A DNA stretch of 64,000 nt from Prevotella sp. (GTDB lineage: Bacteria; Bacteroidota; Bacteroidia; Bacteroidales; Bacteroidaceae): contig JAFZIY010000031.1 of the NCBI GenBank assembly GCA_017554105.1, positions 301,524 through 365,523 of the forward strand. Direction: 5' to 3'. The notes below the pieces were generated by a model. The model had not been told where the DNA came from. It ran no database searches and saw nothing but the letters and a program-made list of their open reading frames with translations. How positions within the stretch are numbered: the first letter of the stretch is position 1; each line of letters starts with the position of its first letter. Below, piece after piece: positions 1-9,012 of this stretch. Made by a program: the position numbers and the translations under genes.

Positions 1-1111
1 TGTATTTGCTCTTGGAGTCAATTGTATAGTAAGCCCACGGCAAGTTGACTGCATAGTTGCCTGTGTCGTCGAGTTTGTTCCATATCACTGCCGTGGTGTC
101 TGCCTCATAGGTGGAAACGTCGCGGTTACCTATCAGCACCACCCTTTCAACGTCGTTGTTGGTACGCAACACGCTGCAAGAGTAGTTGATATCGGTAGTA
201 GGCAACAGGGAAACGTCGCTGTCGATACCGTCTGCGGTCCATGTAGCACCGTCATTGCTGCTCTGTATCTCGCCGCTATTGTCGTAAGCATAGAGTTTAT
301 CGCTTGAAGCGGCAACCAATTGCTTCATCTCTGTAGAACCCTCCTCATCCCATGCGGAACCATCTGCTGAAGAAAGGAGTTTGCCATTGAAAATCATATA
401 CAGGCGATCGCCTTTCTTAACGATTTGCTGATACATGTCAGCGGGCAGAAGACCGTTGAAATTAAAGGTTACAGGTTCCCACGAAGAACCATCAGAAACG
501 CTTGTCTGCATTGCCGTGGTATTGGTGCCATCGCTACCGAAAGCCACTATCTTATCGTCAATGGCGAAGGCCCTGAATGCCTCGAAGGAAGCCATCTGAG
601 TATTTGTTCCAAGCAATGTCCAGCAGAAGTCATCGCCATTCTGCTTGTGAATGTTTACCTTTACGGTGTATTCACGAGAATACTTGCCGTCGCTACTACG
701 CACCACGAGAGTACGCGGAACGGAGAAATCGAGTGAATCGGTCCCAGATATAGCGGTGACAGTTGTTCCCACAAGAGCCTTCAGTCCTGCCACTCCGTTG
801 TTCACGGTGCTCACACTGACAAGCACTTTCGTGCCGTTCGTACCATAGGGAAGTGAGTCGGGATTGTAAATCTCACGCTTGTCCTGATCGATATAGAAAG
901 TGTATGAGGATGCACTTTGTGACACAGTATATGTGCTGTCCGTACCTTTGGACGACTTGGTGGTCTTCTCCACGACAATATTACTCACAGCGAAACTGCT
1001 GATTGCTGTGTCACTATAGTATGTGGTGTTGTCGTCGTCACCCTTAAGACACGACACCAACGTTGAAGCTGCAAAAAGTATAATTAAAAAAGGCGCAATA
1101 ATCCTTCTCAT
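1..1111 (-). CDS. DUF6242-like surface lipoprotein, N-terminal part
   Basis: This gene runs off the left edge; about 370 codons are visible. The start ATG (complement of 1109-1111) opens MRRIIAPFLI, a hydrophobic stretch and a lipobox LVSC with the lipidated Cys at residue 21, so it is a predicted lipoprotein. Residues about 30-150 look like a beta-sandwich with a Ser/Thr-rich region. From about residue 165 there are repeats of the type 'SSADGSAWDEEG' and 'SSNDGATWTADG', which resemble BNR/Kelch-type propeller blades. The organisation matches Bacteroidales lipoproteins annotated DUF6242; the family assignment is from memory of the pattern. The function is unknown and the C-terminus is not visible. 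Confidence 0.75.
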   Translation of the reverse strand, partial: MRRIIAPFLIILFAASTLVSCLKGDDDNTTYYSDTAISSFAVSNIVVEKTTKSSKGTDSTYTVSQSASSYTFYIDQDKREIYNPDSLPYGTNGTKVLVSVSTVNNGVAGLKALVGTTVTAISGTDSLDFSVPRTLVVRSSDGKYSREYTVKVNIHKQNGDDFCWTLLGTNTQMASFEAFRAFAIDDKIVAFGSDGTNTTAMQTSVSDGSSWEPVTFNFNGLLPADMYQQIVKKGDRLYMIFNGKLLSSADGSAWDEEGSTEMKQLVAASSDKLYAYDNSGEIQSSNDGATWTADGIDSDVSLLPTTDINYSCSVLRTNNDVERVVLIGNRDVSTYEADTTAVIWNKLDDTGNYAVNLPWAYYTIDSKSKY

Positions 1112-1361
1112 TTTTCCGTATTTTTATTTTTACGTGCAAAAGTAATGAGAATTCCGCAAATACCACATCTTTTATCAGTATTATTATTTAAAATAATGAT
1201 TTCAAGTGCATTTTTTAAGTTTTTTTTTCTCACAAGTCACTTTCCAACGACCTTTTAAGGTGTAAAACGAGTATTCTAAAGGCGGTTTTCATGCCATTAC
1301 GAACAAAAATGCCTTTTAGGCATATGAAGAAGAAGCGCTGTAAAGATTATTACAGGGGATT

Positions 1362-1393
1362 ATTGCAGGATTAAGATATTATTTGTATTTTTG
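1362..1393 (+). promoter_or_regulatory. Bacteroidetes-type promoter for the patatin-ribD unit
   Basis: The -7 box TATTTTTG (1386-1393) lies 20 bp after ATTG (1362-1365), a 3/4 match to the -33 box TTTG. The start codon follows at 1402. Confidence 0.6.
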
Positions 1394-1401
1394 CAGGTGT
1401 T

Positions 1402-2280
1402 ATGAAAACAGGACTTGTACTTGAAGGTGGCGCCATGCGAGGGTTGTTCTCGGCAGGAATTATCGACGTGCTGATGGAGAACGACGTGCAGTTCGACGGC
1501 ATCGTGGGTGTCTCGGCAGGTGCCGCGTTCGGCTGCAACATGAAGAGCAGACAGGCGGGACGTGCCATACGCTATAACACCAAGTATGCGAAGGACTGGC
1601 GCTACTGCTCTCTGCGTTCGCTTATAACCACCGGTGACATCTTCGGAGGAGAGTTCTGCTATCATTACTTGCCCAAGCATCTCGACATCTTCGACAATGA
1701 GGCATTCAACCAGAACCCGATGGAATTCTTTGCGGTATGCACCGACGTGGAGACGGGAGAACCGATATACAAACGGCTGATGAAGGCAGATGACGAGTGT
1801 TACGAGTGGATCAGGGCGTCAGCAAGCATGCCGCTGGCCTCGAAGATAGTAAATATCAACGGGCAAAAGGTACTCGACGGAGGCATCAGCGACAGCATAC
1901 CTCTGAAATTCATGCAGCAGCAGGGATACGAGAAGAATATCGTGGTGACCACACAGCCGGCTGGTTACGTGAAGGAAAAGAACTCTTTCCTGCCTCTGAT
2001 GCGACTGCAACTGCGTCGCTATCCACGTTTCCTCGATGCCGTTGCCAACCGACATGAGATGTATAACGCACAACTGGAATATGTTGCGGAGCAGGAACGG
2101 CAGGGCAAAACACTGGTGTTAAGACCTGAGTCGGCACTCACAATAGGCCACATCACCCATGATGCTGACAAGATGTGGGAGACATACAACATTGGTAGAG
2201 CGCTGGCAGAGAAACGACTGGAGGAAATAAAGGAGTATGTTGCACCCCCCTTATCCCCCCTAAGGGAGGAAATTATGTGA
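1402..2280 (+). CDS. Patatin-like phospholipase (RssA/YjdC-type)
   Basis: This is a predicted cytoplasmic lipid acyl hydrolase of 292 residues. The oxyanion loop GGAMRG lies near residue 9, the nucleophile elbow GVSAG has Ser38, and the Asp of the Ser-Asp dyad is in DGG (Asp159). No signal peptide is visible. The C-terminal third resembles the extension found in bacterial YjjU/RssA-like patatins. Its stop lies 8 nt before ribD, so the two are probably co-transcribed. The last 13 residues (APPLSPLREEIM) are encoded by a C-rich palindromic repeat of the family found across this window, so the original C-terminus may have been altered by repeat insertion. The substrate is unknown. Confidence 0.88.
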   Translation: MKTGLVLEGGAMRGLFSAGIIDVLMENDVQFDGIVGVSAGAAFGCNMKSRQAGRAIRYNTKYAKDWRYCSLRSLITTGDIFGGEFCYHYLPKHLDIFDNEAFNQNPMEFFAVCTDVETGEPIYKRLMKADDECYEWIRASASMPLASKIVNINGQKVLDGGISDSIPLKFMQQQGYEKNIVVTTQPAGYVKEKNSFLPLMRLQLRRYPRFLDAVANRHEMYNAQLEYVAEQERQGKTLVLRPESALTIGHITHDADKMWETYNIGRALAEKRLEEIKEYVAPPLSPLREEIM

Positions 2281-2288
2281 ATTAGTTT

Positions 2289-3287
2289 ATGGACCAAAGA
2301 CAAAAAGATGAGATGTACATGCGGCGCTGCATGCAACTGGCGCGCTGCGGAGAGTTCTTCGCAAAGCCGAACCCGATGGTAGGTGCGGTGATTGTTGCCG
2401 ATGGAAGAATCATCGGCGAGGGCTATCATGTGCGTTGCGGAGAAGGACATGCCGAGGTAAATGCCTTCGCATCAGTGAAGAGTGAAGACGAGCGTTTGCT
2501 GCATGAAGCGACCATTTACGTCAGTCTGGAGCCATGCTCACACTGGGGAAAGACACCGCCTTGCGCAGACCTTATCATCGAAAAAGGCGTGAAAAGAGCC
2601 GTTGTAGGATGCATCGACCCCTTTGCCGAGGTACAGGGACGAGGCATTAAGAAACTGCGAGACGCGGGAATAGAGGTGGAAGTGGGCATTCTCGAGGACG
2701 AGTGCCAACGACTGAACAAGCGATTTTTCACCTTCCACAGTCTGAAACGACCGTTCATAACACTGAAATGGGCACAGACAGCCAATGGTTTCATCGACAA
2801 TGACGGCAAGGCATTGGCCATATCGACACCCACCACACTGATGCTGATGCATAAGATGAGGGCAGAGAACGATGCTATAGTGGTGGGAAAGACCACTGAA
2901 GAACGTGAGCACCCGCAACTGACGGTGCGCCACTGGGCAGGACCGTCACCGGTGAAGATGGTGCTCTCCCACGGTACCGACCCACTGCCAGGCATCGAAG
3001 GAAAACTCTCTGACGAACAGGTACTTAGGGTTCTGATGAAAGCGGCACACGACAGTGGCGTGCAGTCGATGATGGTGGAAGGCGGCAGGCACACCCTGCA
3101 GTCGTTCATCGACAACAACCTCTATGACGAGATACGGGTGGAACAGTCGCAGCAACTCGTTGCCAGTGGGACAAAAGCACCCATCCTACCCACTGACATC
3201 GAAGAAGTGGAGCGGAAAGTGATAACAGGAAACACCATAACACTATACCGCCGGACAGCACAAAAACAACCTACTGCAATCCCATAA
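2289..3287 (+). CDS. ribD: Bifunctional riboflavin deaminase/reductase RibD
   Basis: RibD deaminates 2,5-diamino-6-ribosylamino-pyrimidinone 5'-phosphate and then reduces the ribosyl group with NADPH, the second and third steps of riboflavin synthesis. The deaminase domain (about 1-145) has the zinc site HAE (His54, Glu56) and PCS...PPC (Cys83, Cys92). The reductase domain (about 150-320) has TLKWAQTANG, the R-x3-DAIVVG segment and the VEGG motif. At 332 residues it is slightly shorter than many homologues. It sits 8 nt after the patatin gene and just before tRNA-Gln. No other riboflavin genes are present here. Confidence 0.95.
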   Translation: MDQRQKDEMYMRRCMQLARCGEFFAKPNPMVGAVIVADGRIIGEGYHVRCGEGHAEVNAFASVKSEDERLLHEATIYVSLEPCSHWGKTPPCADLIIEKGVKRAVVGCIDPFAEVQGRGIKKLRDAGIEVEVGILEDECQRLNKRFFTFHSLKRPFITLKWAQTANGFIDNDGKALAISTPTTLMLMHKMRAENDAIVVGKTTEEREHPQLTVRHWAGPSPVKMVLSHGTDPLPGIEGKLSDEQVLRVLMKAAHDSGVQSMMVEGGRHTLQSFIDNNLYDEIRVEQSQQLVASGTKAPILPTDIEEVERKVITGNTITLYRRTAQKQPTAIP

Positions 3288-3341
3288 AAGACCTGTCGGG
3301 AAACGAGAGAAGCCCAACTGCACAAAAAAGGGAGTGAAAAA

Positions 3342-3373
3342 TTTGGCAGAAGAGCAAAAAAAGCGTACCTTTG
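3342..3373 (+). promoter_or_regulatory. Promoter of tRNA-Gln
   Basis: TTTG (3342-3345), a 20-bp spacer, then TACCTTTG (3366-3373) is a full match to the Bacteroidetes -33/-7 consensus. It ends 10 bp before the tRNA. Confidence 0.85.
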
Positions 3374-3383
3374 CACCCGCTAT

Positions 3384-3454
3384 TGTCCTATGGTGTAATG
3401 GTAGCACAACAGGTTTTGGTTCTGTTTGTGGTGGTTCGAATCCGCCTAGGACAA
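3384..3454 (+). tRNA. tRNA-Gln (TTG)
   Basis: The cloverleaf is visible. The 7-bp acceptor TGTCCTA pairs with TAGGACA, and the discriminator is A (3454). The D-arm contains GTGTAATGGTAGCAC. The anticodon stem ACAGG/TCTGT closes the loop TTTTGGT with anticodon TTG at 3416-3418. The T-arm has GGTTCGAATCC. No CCA is encoded. Confidence 0.95.
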
Positions 3455-3461
3455 CGCAAAA

Positions 3462-3497
3462 GCCGCGCTGGAATCACTTCCCACGCGGCCTTTTTTT
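3462..3497 (+). terminator. Rho-independent terminator after tRNA-Gln
   Basis: The stem GCCGCG/CGCGGC is followed by a run of seven T, 8 bp after the tRNA 3' end. From here to 3624 I see nothing further. Confidence 0.8.
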
Positions 3498-3624
3498 GTT
3501 TTTAAACCACTTTCTTGTTCTTATTTTTGCATATCATTTGTGTTGGGTCTAATCAGTCCGTATCGGTTCTCAATCAAAATATTTATCATTCTACAGCTAT
3601 TATAAAACTTAATCTTCAATCGGT

Positions 3625-4407
3625 CTAATAACCTCCGAAGCCATGTGCAAGTTGCTGGATGTTGGTAGGATAGAAGTAGTCAAACTTCCCGTCGCCATTA
3701 GAATCATAACACCAAATGGTATTCTCCTTTGGAGACGACTGCTTGGATGACTGAATCCTTAAAACCAAGGCATCCTTCGATGCGGTGTAACTTCTATTGG
3801 AGAGTTCTATAGTCATTGTGTAAGGTGCTCTTGTACTGTCGAAATACGTCAGGACAGACTCCATGTAGTTGGGGTTTACCTTGCTGTTGCAGTACTGGTC
3901 TATCTGAGAATACTGCGAAGCAATGTTCAATGACTCCGGCTTTCCCGTACCCAGGTTCTTCTGTCTTCCGATATATTCGATCATTGCCTTGCCCACTGCC
4001 TTGTTCTTGGAGTACTGATAAAGTGCCGCCACGTAAAGAGGAAGCAACACATAAGGACTCTGATGGATGTCTGTCATGCGGTTCGGAAGGTTAATGGTGC
4101 GCAGGTCTTCAACGCTTTCCGGCAACTTCGATAATGTGACAATCACGTTTCCTACATACGCGTTGGGGTAGGAGTAATAGTCAAACTCGCCGTCGCCCAC
4201 CGTCACATTAGTCTTTTTGAGTCCACGGGTATTCATGGATACCGTCACCGCTCCCTTGCCCGAGCCGGTCACCATTGCCTCTGTTCCCTGACCATTTAAC
4301 ACGGATGTCAGGATGTTGGTCAGTTGTTCGCCCCCACCACAAGAGTAAGTCACGAATGCCAGAAAGACAATCATCAAACCCGTAATAATCGAAGTCAACT
4401 TTTTCAT
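3625..4407 (-). CDS. Hypothetical lipoprotein
   Basis: I do not recognise this family. The frame could open at 4458, but the signal peptide starts at the internal ATG at 4407 (MKKLTSIITG...), with lipobox TYSC and Cys23, giving 260 residues. The extreme C-terminus has a calcium-loop-like DSNGDGKFDYFY, followed by the tail HGFGGY. The mature protein shows no membrane segment and has a mixed alpha/beta look. The upstream small gene ends immediately before 4458, so the two are probably translated from one message. Confidence 0.7.
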   Translation of the reverse strand: MKKLTSIITGLMIVFLAFVTYSCGGGEQLTNILTSVLNGQGTEAMVTGSGKGAVTVSMNTRGLKKTNVTVGDGEFDYYSYPNAYVGNVIVTLSKLPESVEDLRTINLPNRMTDIHQSPYVLLPLYVAALYQYSKNKAVGKAMIEYIGRQKNLGTGKPESLNIASQYSQIDQYCNSKVNPNYMESVLTYFDSTRAPYTMTIELSNRSYTASKDALVLRIQSSKQSSPKENTIWCYDSNGDGKFDYFYPTNIQQLAHGFGGY

Positions 4408-4458
4408 AATTAGACGTTTTAAAGATTTACTGCACTCCGCGGTGATTCTCCGCATCAT

Positions 4459-4674
4459 TCATTTTAGCGACATCCTTTCTGCTATTTTCTTTAACAATGA
4501 GACTCTTTCTTCTTCTCCCGTGCCATACTTGGTATGCAGCACTGTGTTGTTCTTCCGTTCTTCCTCATCTACATTGTTGATAAATTCTTCAATCTCACTG
4601 TTCACTTTTTCATAGGCAGATGGATTCAATTCATCTGATTTGTTATGTGTTGCTTGAGGGCATTGGTTCATCAT
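4459..4674 (-). CDS. Small hypothetical protein (71 aa)
   Basis: This is a charged 71-residue protein, MMNQCPQATHNK... to ...ERMSLK, with no signal peptide or membrane segment. The central part is Glu-rich (EEFINNVDEEER) and probably helical. Its TGA stop is followed at once by ATGATG in the frame that leads into the lipoprotein gene, which suggests coupling. A CAACTTTG box lies about 55 bp upstream. No family is recognised. It is accepted because of its position and lack of a competing frame. Confidence 0.5.
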   Translation of the reverse strand: MMNQCPQATHNKSDELNPSAYEKVNSEIEEFINNVDEEERKNNTVLHTKYGTGEEERVSLLKKIAERMSLK

Positions 4675-4822
4675 ATTTTCTTATATATATTGTAATAGCG
4701 TTGGCAGTTGAATGTTGACGCTGCAAAGTTGCGAACATTTAGCAATAAACCTTGTCACGATGCGGACAAAATGTATAACAAATAAGACATTTTACCCATC
4801 ATTGATTGTAACTATAAGGACA

Positions 4823-4858
4823 AAACGAAAAGCAAGTGATTGAATAACAATCACTTGC
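4823..4858 (-). terminator. Terminator of the hybrid sensor gene
   Basis: On the minus strand, the perfect 11-bp stem GCAAGTGATTG/CAATCACTTGC is followed by TTTTCGTTTT, 28 bp after the stop codon at 4886. Confidence 0.8.
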
Positions 4859-4885
4859 AAATTTTCCAAAAGACAAATGGTATTA

Positions 4886-7594
4886 TCAGAATCCTCTGTT
4901 CTTTTTTCTGTATTCCGTAGGTGTCATTCCCACCGACTGCTTGAAGATTTTCGAGAAGTAAGAAGGCGACTCGAAACCGCATTGCACATAGATGTCGGTT
5001 ATCGAACTGTCGGTATTCTTGAGCATCTGCTTTGCAAAGAGAATACGGAACTCACGGATATAGGTTGCGGTATCAACGTTCGTCAGCATCTTCACCTTGC
5101 GGTTCAACTGACGCTGACTGATGAACATCTTCTCGGCTACGAGAGTGGAACCGAGAGCGGCGTCACCCATGTTTGCCTGTAATATCTGATGGAGTTGCGC
5201 CATGAATTTCTGGTCGGCGGCAGTGGTGTCTATCTGCTCCACACTGTCATCGAGCAGTGCCTTGGCGTATTTCTCTCGCAGCAGTCGTCGCTGTTGCAAC
5301 AGTTTCTCCACGCGAAGCATCAGTTCCTCACTGTTGAAAGGCTTGGTGATATAGGCGTCAGCACCCGCCTCGAAGCAACGGATGCGGTCGGCTGCCTCGT
5401 CACGTGCCGTCACAACAACTACCGGCACATGGTTTAACAGAGCACTCATACGTACCTCACGGCACAACTCACAACCGTTCTTCTCAGGCATCATAAGGTC
5501 TGTCAGGATGATGTCAGGCACATATTCAAGAGCCTTTGCCAGTGCCTCCTTACCGTTAGGAGCATACATCACGCGGTATTTCTCACTCAATATCTCACGC
5601 ATGTAACGCGCCACCTCGGCATTGTCTTCCACCAACAACACCTGTGCCCTACTCTCATCGGCGGGATCATCAGTGATGTCATCCGTGATTGTCTGCTTTT
5701 TGTCGTTGACTCCTGGCTCCACGATGGTACTTCCTGGCGAGAGTACCGACGGTATCCAGCGAGGCAGTTCACGGTTAGAATGTCTCTTCGGGATGGTGAT
5801 GATGAACAGAGTTCCCTTGCCCTCAATGCTCTTCACCTCAATGGTTCCCTTCATGGTGAGTACCATCTGCTGGGTGAGCGACAGCGAGATGCTCGTGCCG
5901 AGGTTTGCTTCCGTATTACTGCTATTATACGACAGGTCGAAGATATGCGGTAGGTCCTTCGGTGCAATGCCAATTCCTGTGTCGGCGATGTTTATCATTA
6001 CCTTGTCGCCTTCCTCCTTCATTGTCACGATAATCCTTCCTCCACGTGGGGTGAACTTCAAAGAGCAGGAAATCAGGTTGCTCATTATCTTCTGCATAAA
6101 CTCAGGGATGAAGTCAGCGTCTATTTGCTGCTGTTTCGGTTCGAACTCCGTCGTTATGAGTTTCTCCGCAGCATGTACCCTGAGACTTTCTATCACCATT
6201 CGCGTCAGTGCCACCACATCTCCCGTTCGCCACACATTACTTTCTGCGTCAGTATGTACCTTTGTGACATCGAGCAACTGGTTGATGAGGTTAAGCAACA
6301 CGTCCGACTGTCCCATTATGGTGTTATATCCCTTCTGTCGCTGCGGGTCGCTCTCCTGTTGCTTCATGCGACTTGCCTGACCGTGAATGACGGTGAGAGG
6401 GGTGCGGAACTCATGGGCGAGGTTGGCATAGAACTCTTGTCGTTTGTTATTCATCAGTCCCACCTTACGGTGTTGCTGTGAGCGCAAGCGCACAATATAG
6501 AACAACGCTCCACTGAGGAAGAGCAACAGCAATACCAGACCCAGACCGCCCCACATCATTACCCTGCTGTTGAAGAGTTGTGATTTCTGCTCTTCTATGG
6601 TGTCTTGTTGCTTTGCCACCTCGAACATGGCGGCATAGTGCTCCTTCAGTTCGTTGGTGCGGTCATTGTATATGCTGTCTTTCAGTGCGTTAGCCTGTTG
6701 CATGTAACTGACGGCAAGTGCCGGCTGTTGTGTCTTGTATATGTCAGCAAGTGTCTCGAGGTCTTGTTGCAGGATATATCTCACGCCCATGCTGCGTGCC
6801 ATCTGCGTGCTCTTCTCCAGCGAGTTCACCGCCTCGTTGCGCTTACCCATCTTCAGATAGAGGTTGCCCAGTTGCTTCATGTTGATGCACACCGACACGT
6901 TTCGGGGCTGACTTGCCATCATCTGGTTAGACTCTATGTATCTCTTCTCGGCATTGGGGTAGTCGCCCATGGCGGAATAGACATCAGCCATCTGTGACAG
7001 TCGTCGGCCCATCTTCAGTGAGTCGTTTGCCTCCTTGTCCTTCTCGAATGCCAAAGTGGCAAACTGTAAAGCCTCATCGTAGAGTCCGAGTTTGTTATAT
7101 ACCTCACAGGCGATGCCAAGATGCACCGATGCACTCTTTGCATTACCCGCAAGACGGTCCATCTCAAGCGAGCGGTCGATGAATCTCCGTGCGTTATCCG
7201 TGTCTTTAATCGATAAATAGACAGCAGCGATGTTGTTATATTCCGAGCCCATCGCCTCGTAGTCGCGATGCAGACTGTCGATGTGCAATGCCTTAAAGCC
7301 CATGGTGAGGGCTTTCTCTGCATCGCTCGTCCGCATGTAACAAGCGCAAAGATGGGTGTAGCAGTCGCGTACGTTTATCGTGTCCTCGGCTTCCAGATAT
7401 ATCGCGAGAGCCTTCTCGCCATACTCCTGCGCCTTGGCAAAGTCGTTGGAGTCGAAGGCATCGTAAGCGGCATCGAGCAGCGTGTCGGCACTTGCCAGAC
7501 CCGCCGTCTTGAACATCTCTCTTGAGCCGTTGCCGTTACAGCCACAGAGTACCAATAAAAAGACAGTAAGGAAAATTATTGTTAGACGTTTCAT
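4886..7594 (-). CDS. Hybrid two-component regulator with TPR sensor
   Basis: This 902-residue regulator carries sensor, kinase, receiver and DNA-binding parts in one chain. It has a signal peptide (1-19, lipobox-like LCGC), TPR repeats (about 40-330), one membrane segment (about 348-370), HisKA with the phospho-acceptor His394 in LAHEFRTP, and an HATPase_c domain (about 490-602). These are followed by a receiver domain with acceptor Asp699 in ILTDLMMPEKNG and Lys751, and an AraC-type helix-turn-helix (about 800-900). Unlike most Bacteroidetes hybrids the sensor is TPR rather than a propeller. The ATP domain looks damaged: the N-box reads NLISCSLKF, with Cys for the usual Mg-binding Asn, and the G2 box reads GTSISL instead of GTGIGL. 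The Asp-box DTGIGI is intact. The target genes are unknown; neighbours are TM2 and DUF2752 genes. Confidence 0.92.
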   Translation of the reverse strand: MKRLTIIFLTVFLLVLCGCNGNGSREMFKTAGLASADTLLDAAYDAFDSNDFAKAQEYGEKALAIYLEAEDTINVRDCYTHLCACYMRTSDAEKALTMGFKALHIDSLHRDYEAMGSEYNNIAAVYLSIKDTDNARRFIDRSLEMDRLAGNAKSASVHLGIACEVYNKLGLYDEALQFATLAFEKDKEANDSLKMGRRLSQMADVYSAMGDYPNAEKRYIESNQMMASQPRNVSVCINMKQLGNLYLKMGKRNEAVNSLEKSTQMARSMGVRYILQQDLETLADIYKTQQPALAVSYMQQANALKDSIYNDRTNELKEHYAAMFEVAKQQDTIEEQKSQLFNSRVMMWGGLGLVLLLLFLSGALFYIVRLRSQQHRKVGLMNNKRQEFYANLAHEFRTPLTVIHGQASRMKQQESDPQRQKGYNTIMGQSDVLLNLINQLLDVTKVHTDAESNVWRTGDVVALTRMVIESLRVHAAEKLITTEFEPKQQQIDADFIPEFMQKIMSNLISCSLKFTPRGGRIIVTMKEEGDKVMINIADTGIGIAPKDLPHIFDLSYNSSNTEANLGTSISLSLTQQMVLTMKGTIEVKSIEGKGTLFIITIPKRHSNRELPRWIPSVLSPGSTIVEPGVNDKKQTITDDITDDPADESRAQVLLVEDNAEVARYMREILSEKYRVMYAPNGKEALAKALEYVPDIILTDLMMPEKNGCELCREVRMSALLNHVPVVVVTARDEAADRIRCFEAGADAYITKPFNSEELMLRVEKLLQQRRLLREKYAKALLDDSVEQIDTTAADQKFMAQLHQILQANMGDAALGSTLVAEKMFISQRQLNRKVKMLTNVDTATYIREFRILFAKQMLKNTDSSITDIYVQCGFESPSYFSKIFKQSVGMTPTEYRKKNRGF

Positions 7595-7636
7595 TATTTG
7601 TCTGTTTATTTGATTTAAGAGAAGGAAAGGACTTTG

Positions 7637-8068
7637 TCACGGCATGCCTATCGTGAAATGATGATAGAGATTTAATGCCTCGGCAACTATCTCGAAGATG
7701 GCGAAAGGCACTATGAAACTCCATCGTCTCGTGACCTTTTCGGCCAGTCTCAGCATCTTTATCTGGATGTTCCTGCCCGTAACCAGTCCGATAATGCCAG
7801 CCACAGGGAACGCTATATATAAAGGAATAAGGAAGAACACATTGATATTCATATGAAAAGCCTCGGCAAAGCGCCCATGGGCAGAGAGCAGGAAGGCCCG
7901 CGTCACGCCACATGTGGGACACGGTATTTGCCACACCAGTTTGGTGGGACACACCGTGATGGTTTCCCTGTAGCCGTCTTCCGTCCACCCCACGGCAAGC
8001 CACGCCAGCAGAGCAAACCACATAAGGTTGCATAGCCAAAGGTTCTTCTTTTCCTCCTTCGTCAACAT
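7637..8068 (-). CDS. DUF2752 membrane protein
   Basis: This is a predicted inner-membrane protein of 143 residues from the ATG at 8068. The frame extends to 8164, but that part overlaps the upstream TM2 gene. The family signature CPTCGVTRAFL is at residues 50-60, between hydrophobic segments at about 14-27, 75-95 and 115-135. Its start overlaps the TM2 stop (TGATG), which indicates translational coupling. DUF2752 proteins commonly sit beside TM2 proteins; the molecular role is unknown. Confidence 0.88.
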   Translation of the reverse strand: MLTKEEKKNLWLCNLMWFALLAWLAVGWTEDGYRETITVCPTKLVWQIPCPTCGVTRAFLLSAHGRFAEAFHMNINVFFLIPLYIAFPVAGIIGLVTGRNIQIKMLRLAEKVTRRWSFIVPFAIFEIVAEALNLYHHFTIGMP

Positions 8069-8403
8069 CAGAGCAGTTTCAACAGTTCTTCTATGTTCTT
8101 TTGCTTTGTCGCCTGCATTATCAGGAACCAGTCGATGATAGTCCATATACCCATACCACCGCATGTGAGGAGTTTAAGAACACCCATCGTCGTGTCGCCA
8201 ATGTAGAAACGGTCGATGCCATAGACGCCCAGGAACAATGACAGGAGCAATGATATCAGCGGACTCTTGAGGTTTGTCGTCATCAGCAGCACATCTCTGT
8301 CATCGTCCATTGCCTCCAGGCGCTCGCGCAAGACATACACATACTCTGACGGTATCTTGTCCTGTACGGAAAAAAGGAAAGTACTGACTTTATTTGAATC
8401 CAT
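8068..8403 (-). CDS. TM2 domain membrane protein
   Basis: The ATG at 8403 is chosen over the longer frame to 8448 because MDSNKVSTFLFS aligns with the start of the neighbouring paralogue. The protein has 111 residues: an N-terminal helical region, then two membrane segments with the TM2 signature (GVYGIDRFYIGD, LLTCGGMGIWTIIDW). Function unknown. It is a diverged paralogue of the gene at 8535-8873 and is translationally coupled to DUF2752. Confidence 0.88.
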   Translation of the reverse strand: MDSNKVSTFLFSVQDKIPSEYVYVLRERLEAMDDDRDVLLMTTNLKSPLISLLLSLFLGVYGIDRFYIGDTTMGVLKLLTCGGMGIWTIIDWFLIMQATKQKNIEELLKLL

Positions 8404-8449
8404 AGTCGATAATTGTTTGTTATTGAGTCTTATCCGGTCTCGCAGCATG

Positions 8450-8496
8450 AAAAAAGACTAAATGCAACGCTTTGTTTCACGCTGCAAATAGTCTTT
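8450..8496 (-). terminator. Terminator between the two TM2 genes
   Basis: On the minus strand, a 14-bp stem with two mismatches (AAAGACTATTTGCA with its partner) is followed by a T run. It separates the upstream TM2 gene from the TM2-DUF2752 pair, although read-through is possible. Confidence 0.7.
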
Positions 8497-8534
8497 GTGA
8501 TTGAATTAGGGAACGGACAAAATCCGAGATGGGA

Positions 8535-8873
8535 TTATCCGAGAACCTCCATGATCTTCTTGTAGTTGTAATCCTTGGTCATGTCACCGATCTTGAACCA
8601 GTCGATGATAGTCCAGATACCGCAACCACCACAGGTGAGCAACTTGATGATACCGTTAGTGGTGTCACCCAACATGAAACGATCAACACCATAGCTACCG
8701 AGGAAGATAGAGATGATGAGCATCATTGTCTTACCCTTCAGCGAAATAGCATTGAGAAGGTTTGCCTTGTTGTCGTCTGCGTCTGCGAGCAGTTCGCGAA
8801 GTTCGTTGATTTTTCCCTCAGGAAGATTCTCACTGTTCAGTGCTAGAAACTGATCAATCTGATTTGCGTCCAT
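8535..8873 (-). CDS. TM2 domain membrane protein
   Basis: This 112-residue protein has a soluble helical N-terminus (1-48) and two membrane segments carrying the TM2 signature: GSYGVDRFMLGD and LLTCGGCGIWTIIDWF. It is a paralogue of the next gene downstream; the aligned N-termini (MDANQIDQFLAL against MDSNKVSTFLFS) support both starts. It has its own strong promoter at 8982-9012 and its own terminator. The remaining intergenic stretch to 9180 shows nothing else. Confidence 0.9.
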   Translation of the reverse strand: MDANQIDQFLALNSENLPEGKINELRELLADADDNKANLLNAISLKGKTMMLIISIFLGSYGVDRFMLGDTTNGIIKLLTCGGCGIWTIIDWFKIGDMTKDYNYKKIMEVLG

Positions 8874-8981
8874 AATTTTATTTTAAATTTTAGATTAATA
8901 ATAATATTATCTTTTGGTATTTTTTCTACTTTTAATGTCGGCCATTGTTAATAGACGAGAGCCATTATTTCAAATGTGATG

Positions 8982-9012
8982 CAAAGATAAAGATTTTACT
9001 TTACACTGCAAA
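8982..9012 (-). promoter_or_regulatory. Promoter of the TM2 gene
   Basis: On the minus strand TTTG (9012-9009), a 19-bp spacer and TATCTTTG (8989-8982) match the Bacteroidetes consensus fully. The leader to the start codon is about 100 nt. Confidence 0.85.

Noticed and set aside
5622-6380. A 252-codon frame antisense to the hybrid regulator
   Set aside because: It is the complement of kinase domain codons with no independent start or family features.
7536-8039. Open frame overlapping DUF2752 and the regulator start
   Set aside because: Its product matches nothing, while the overlapping frames have a clear DUF2752 signature and a signal peptide.
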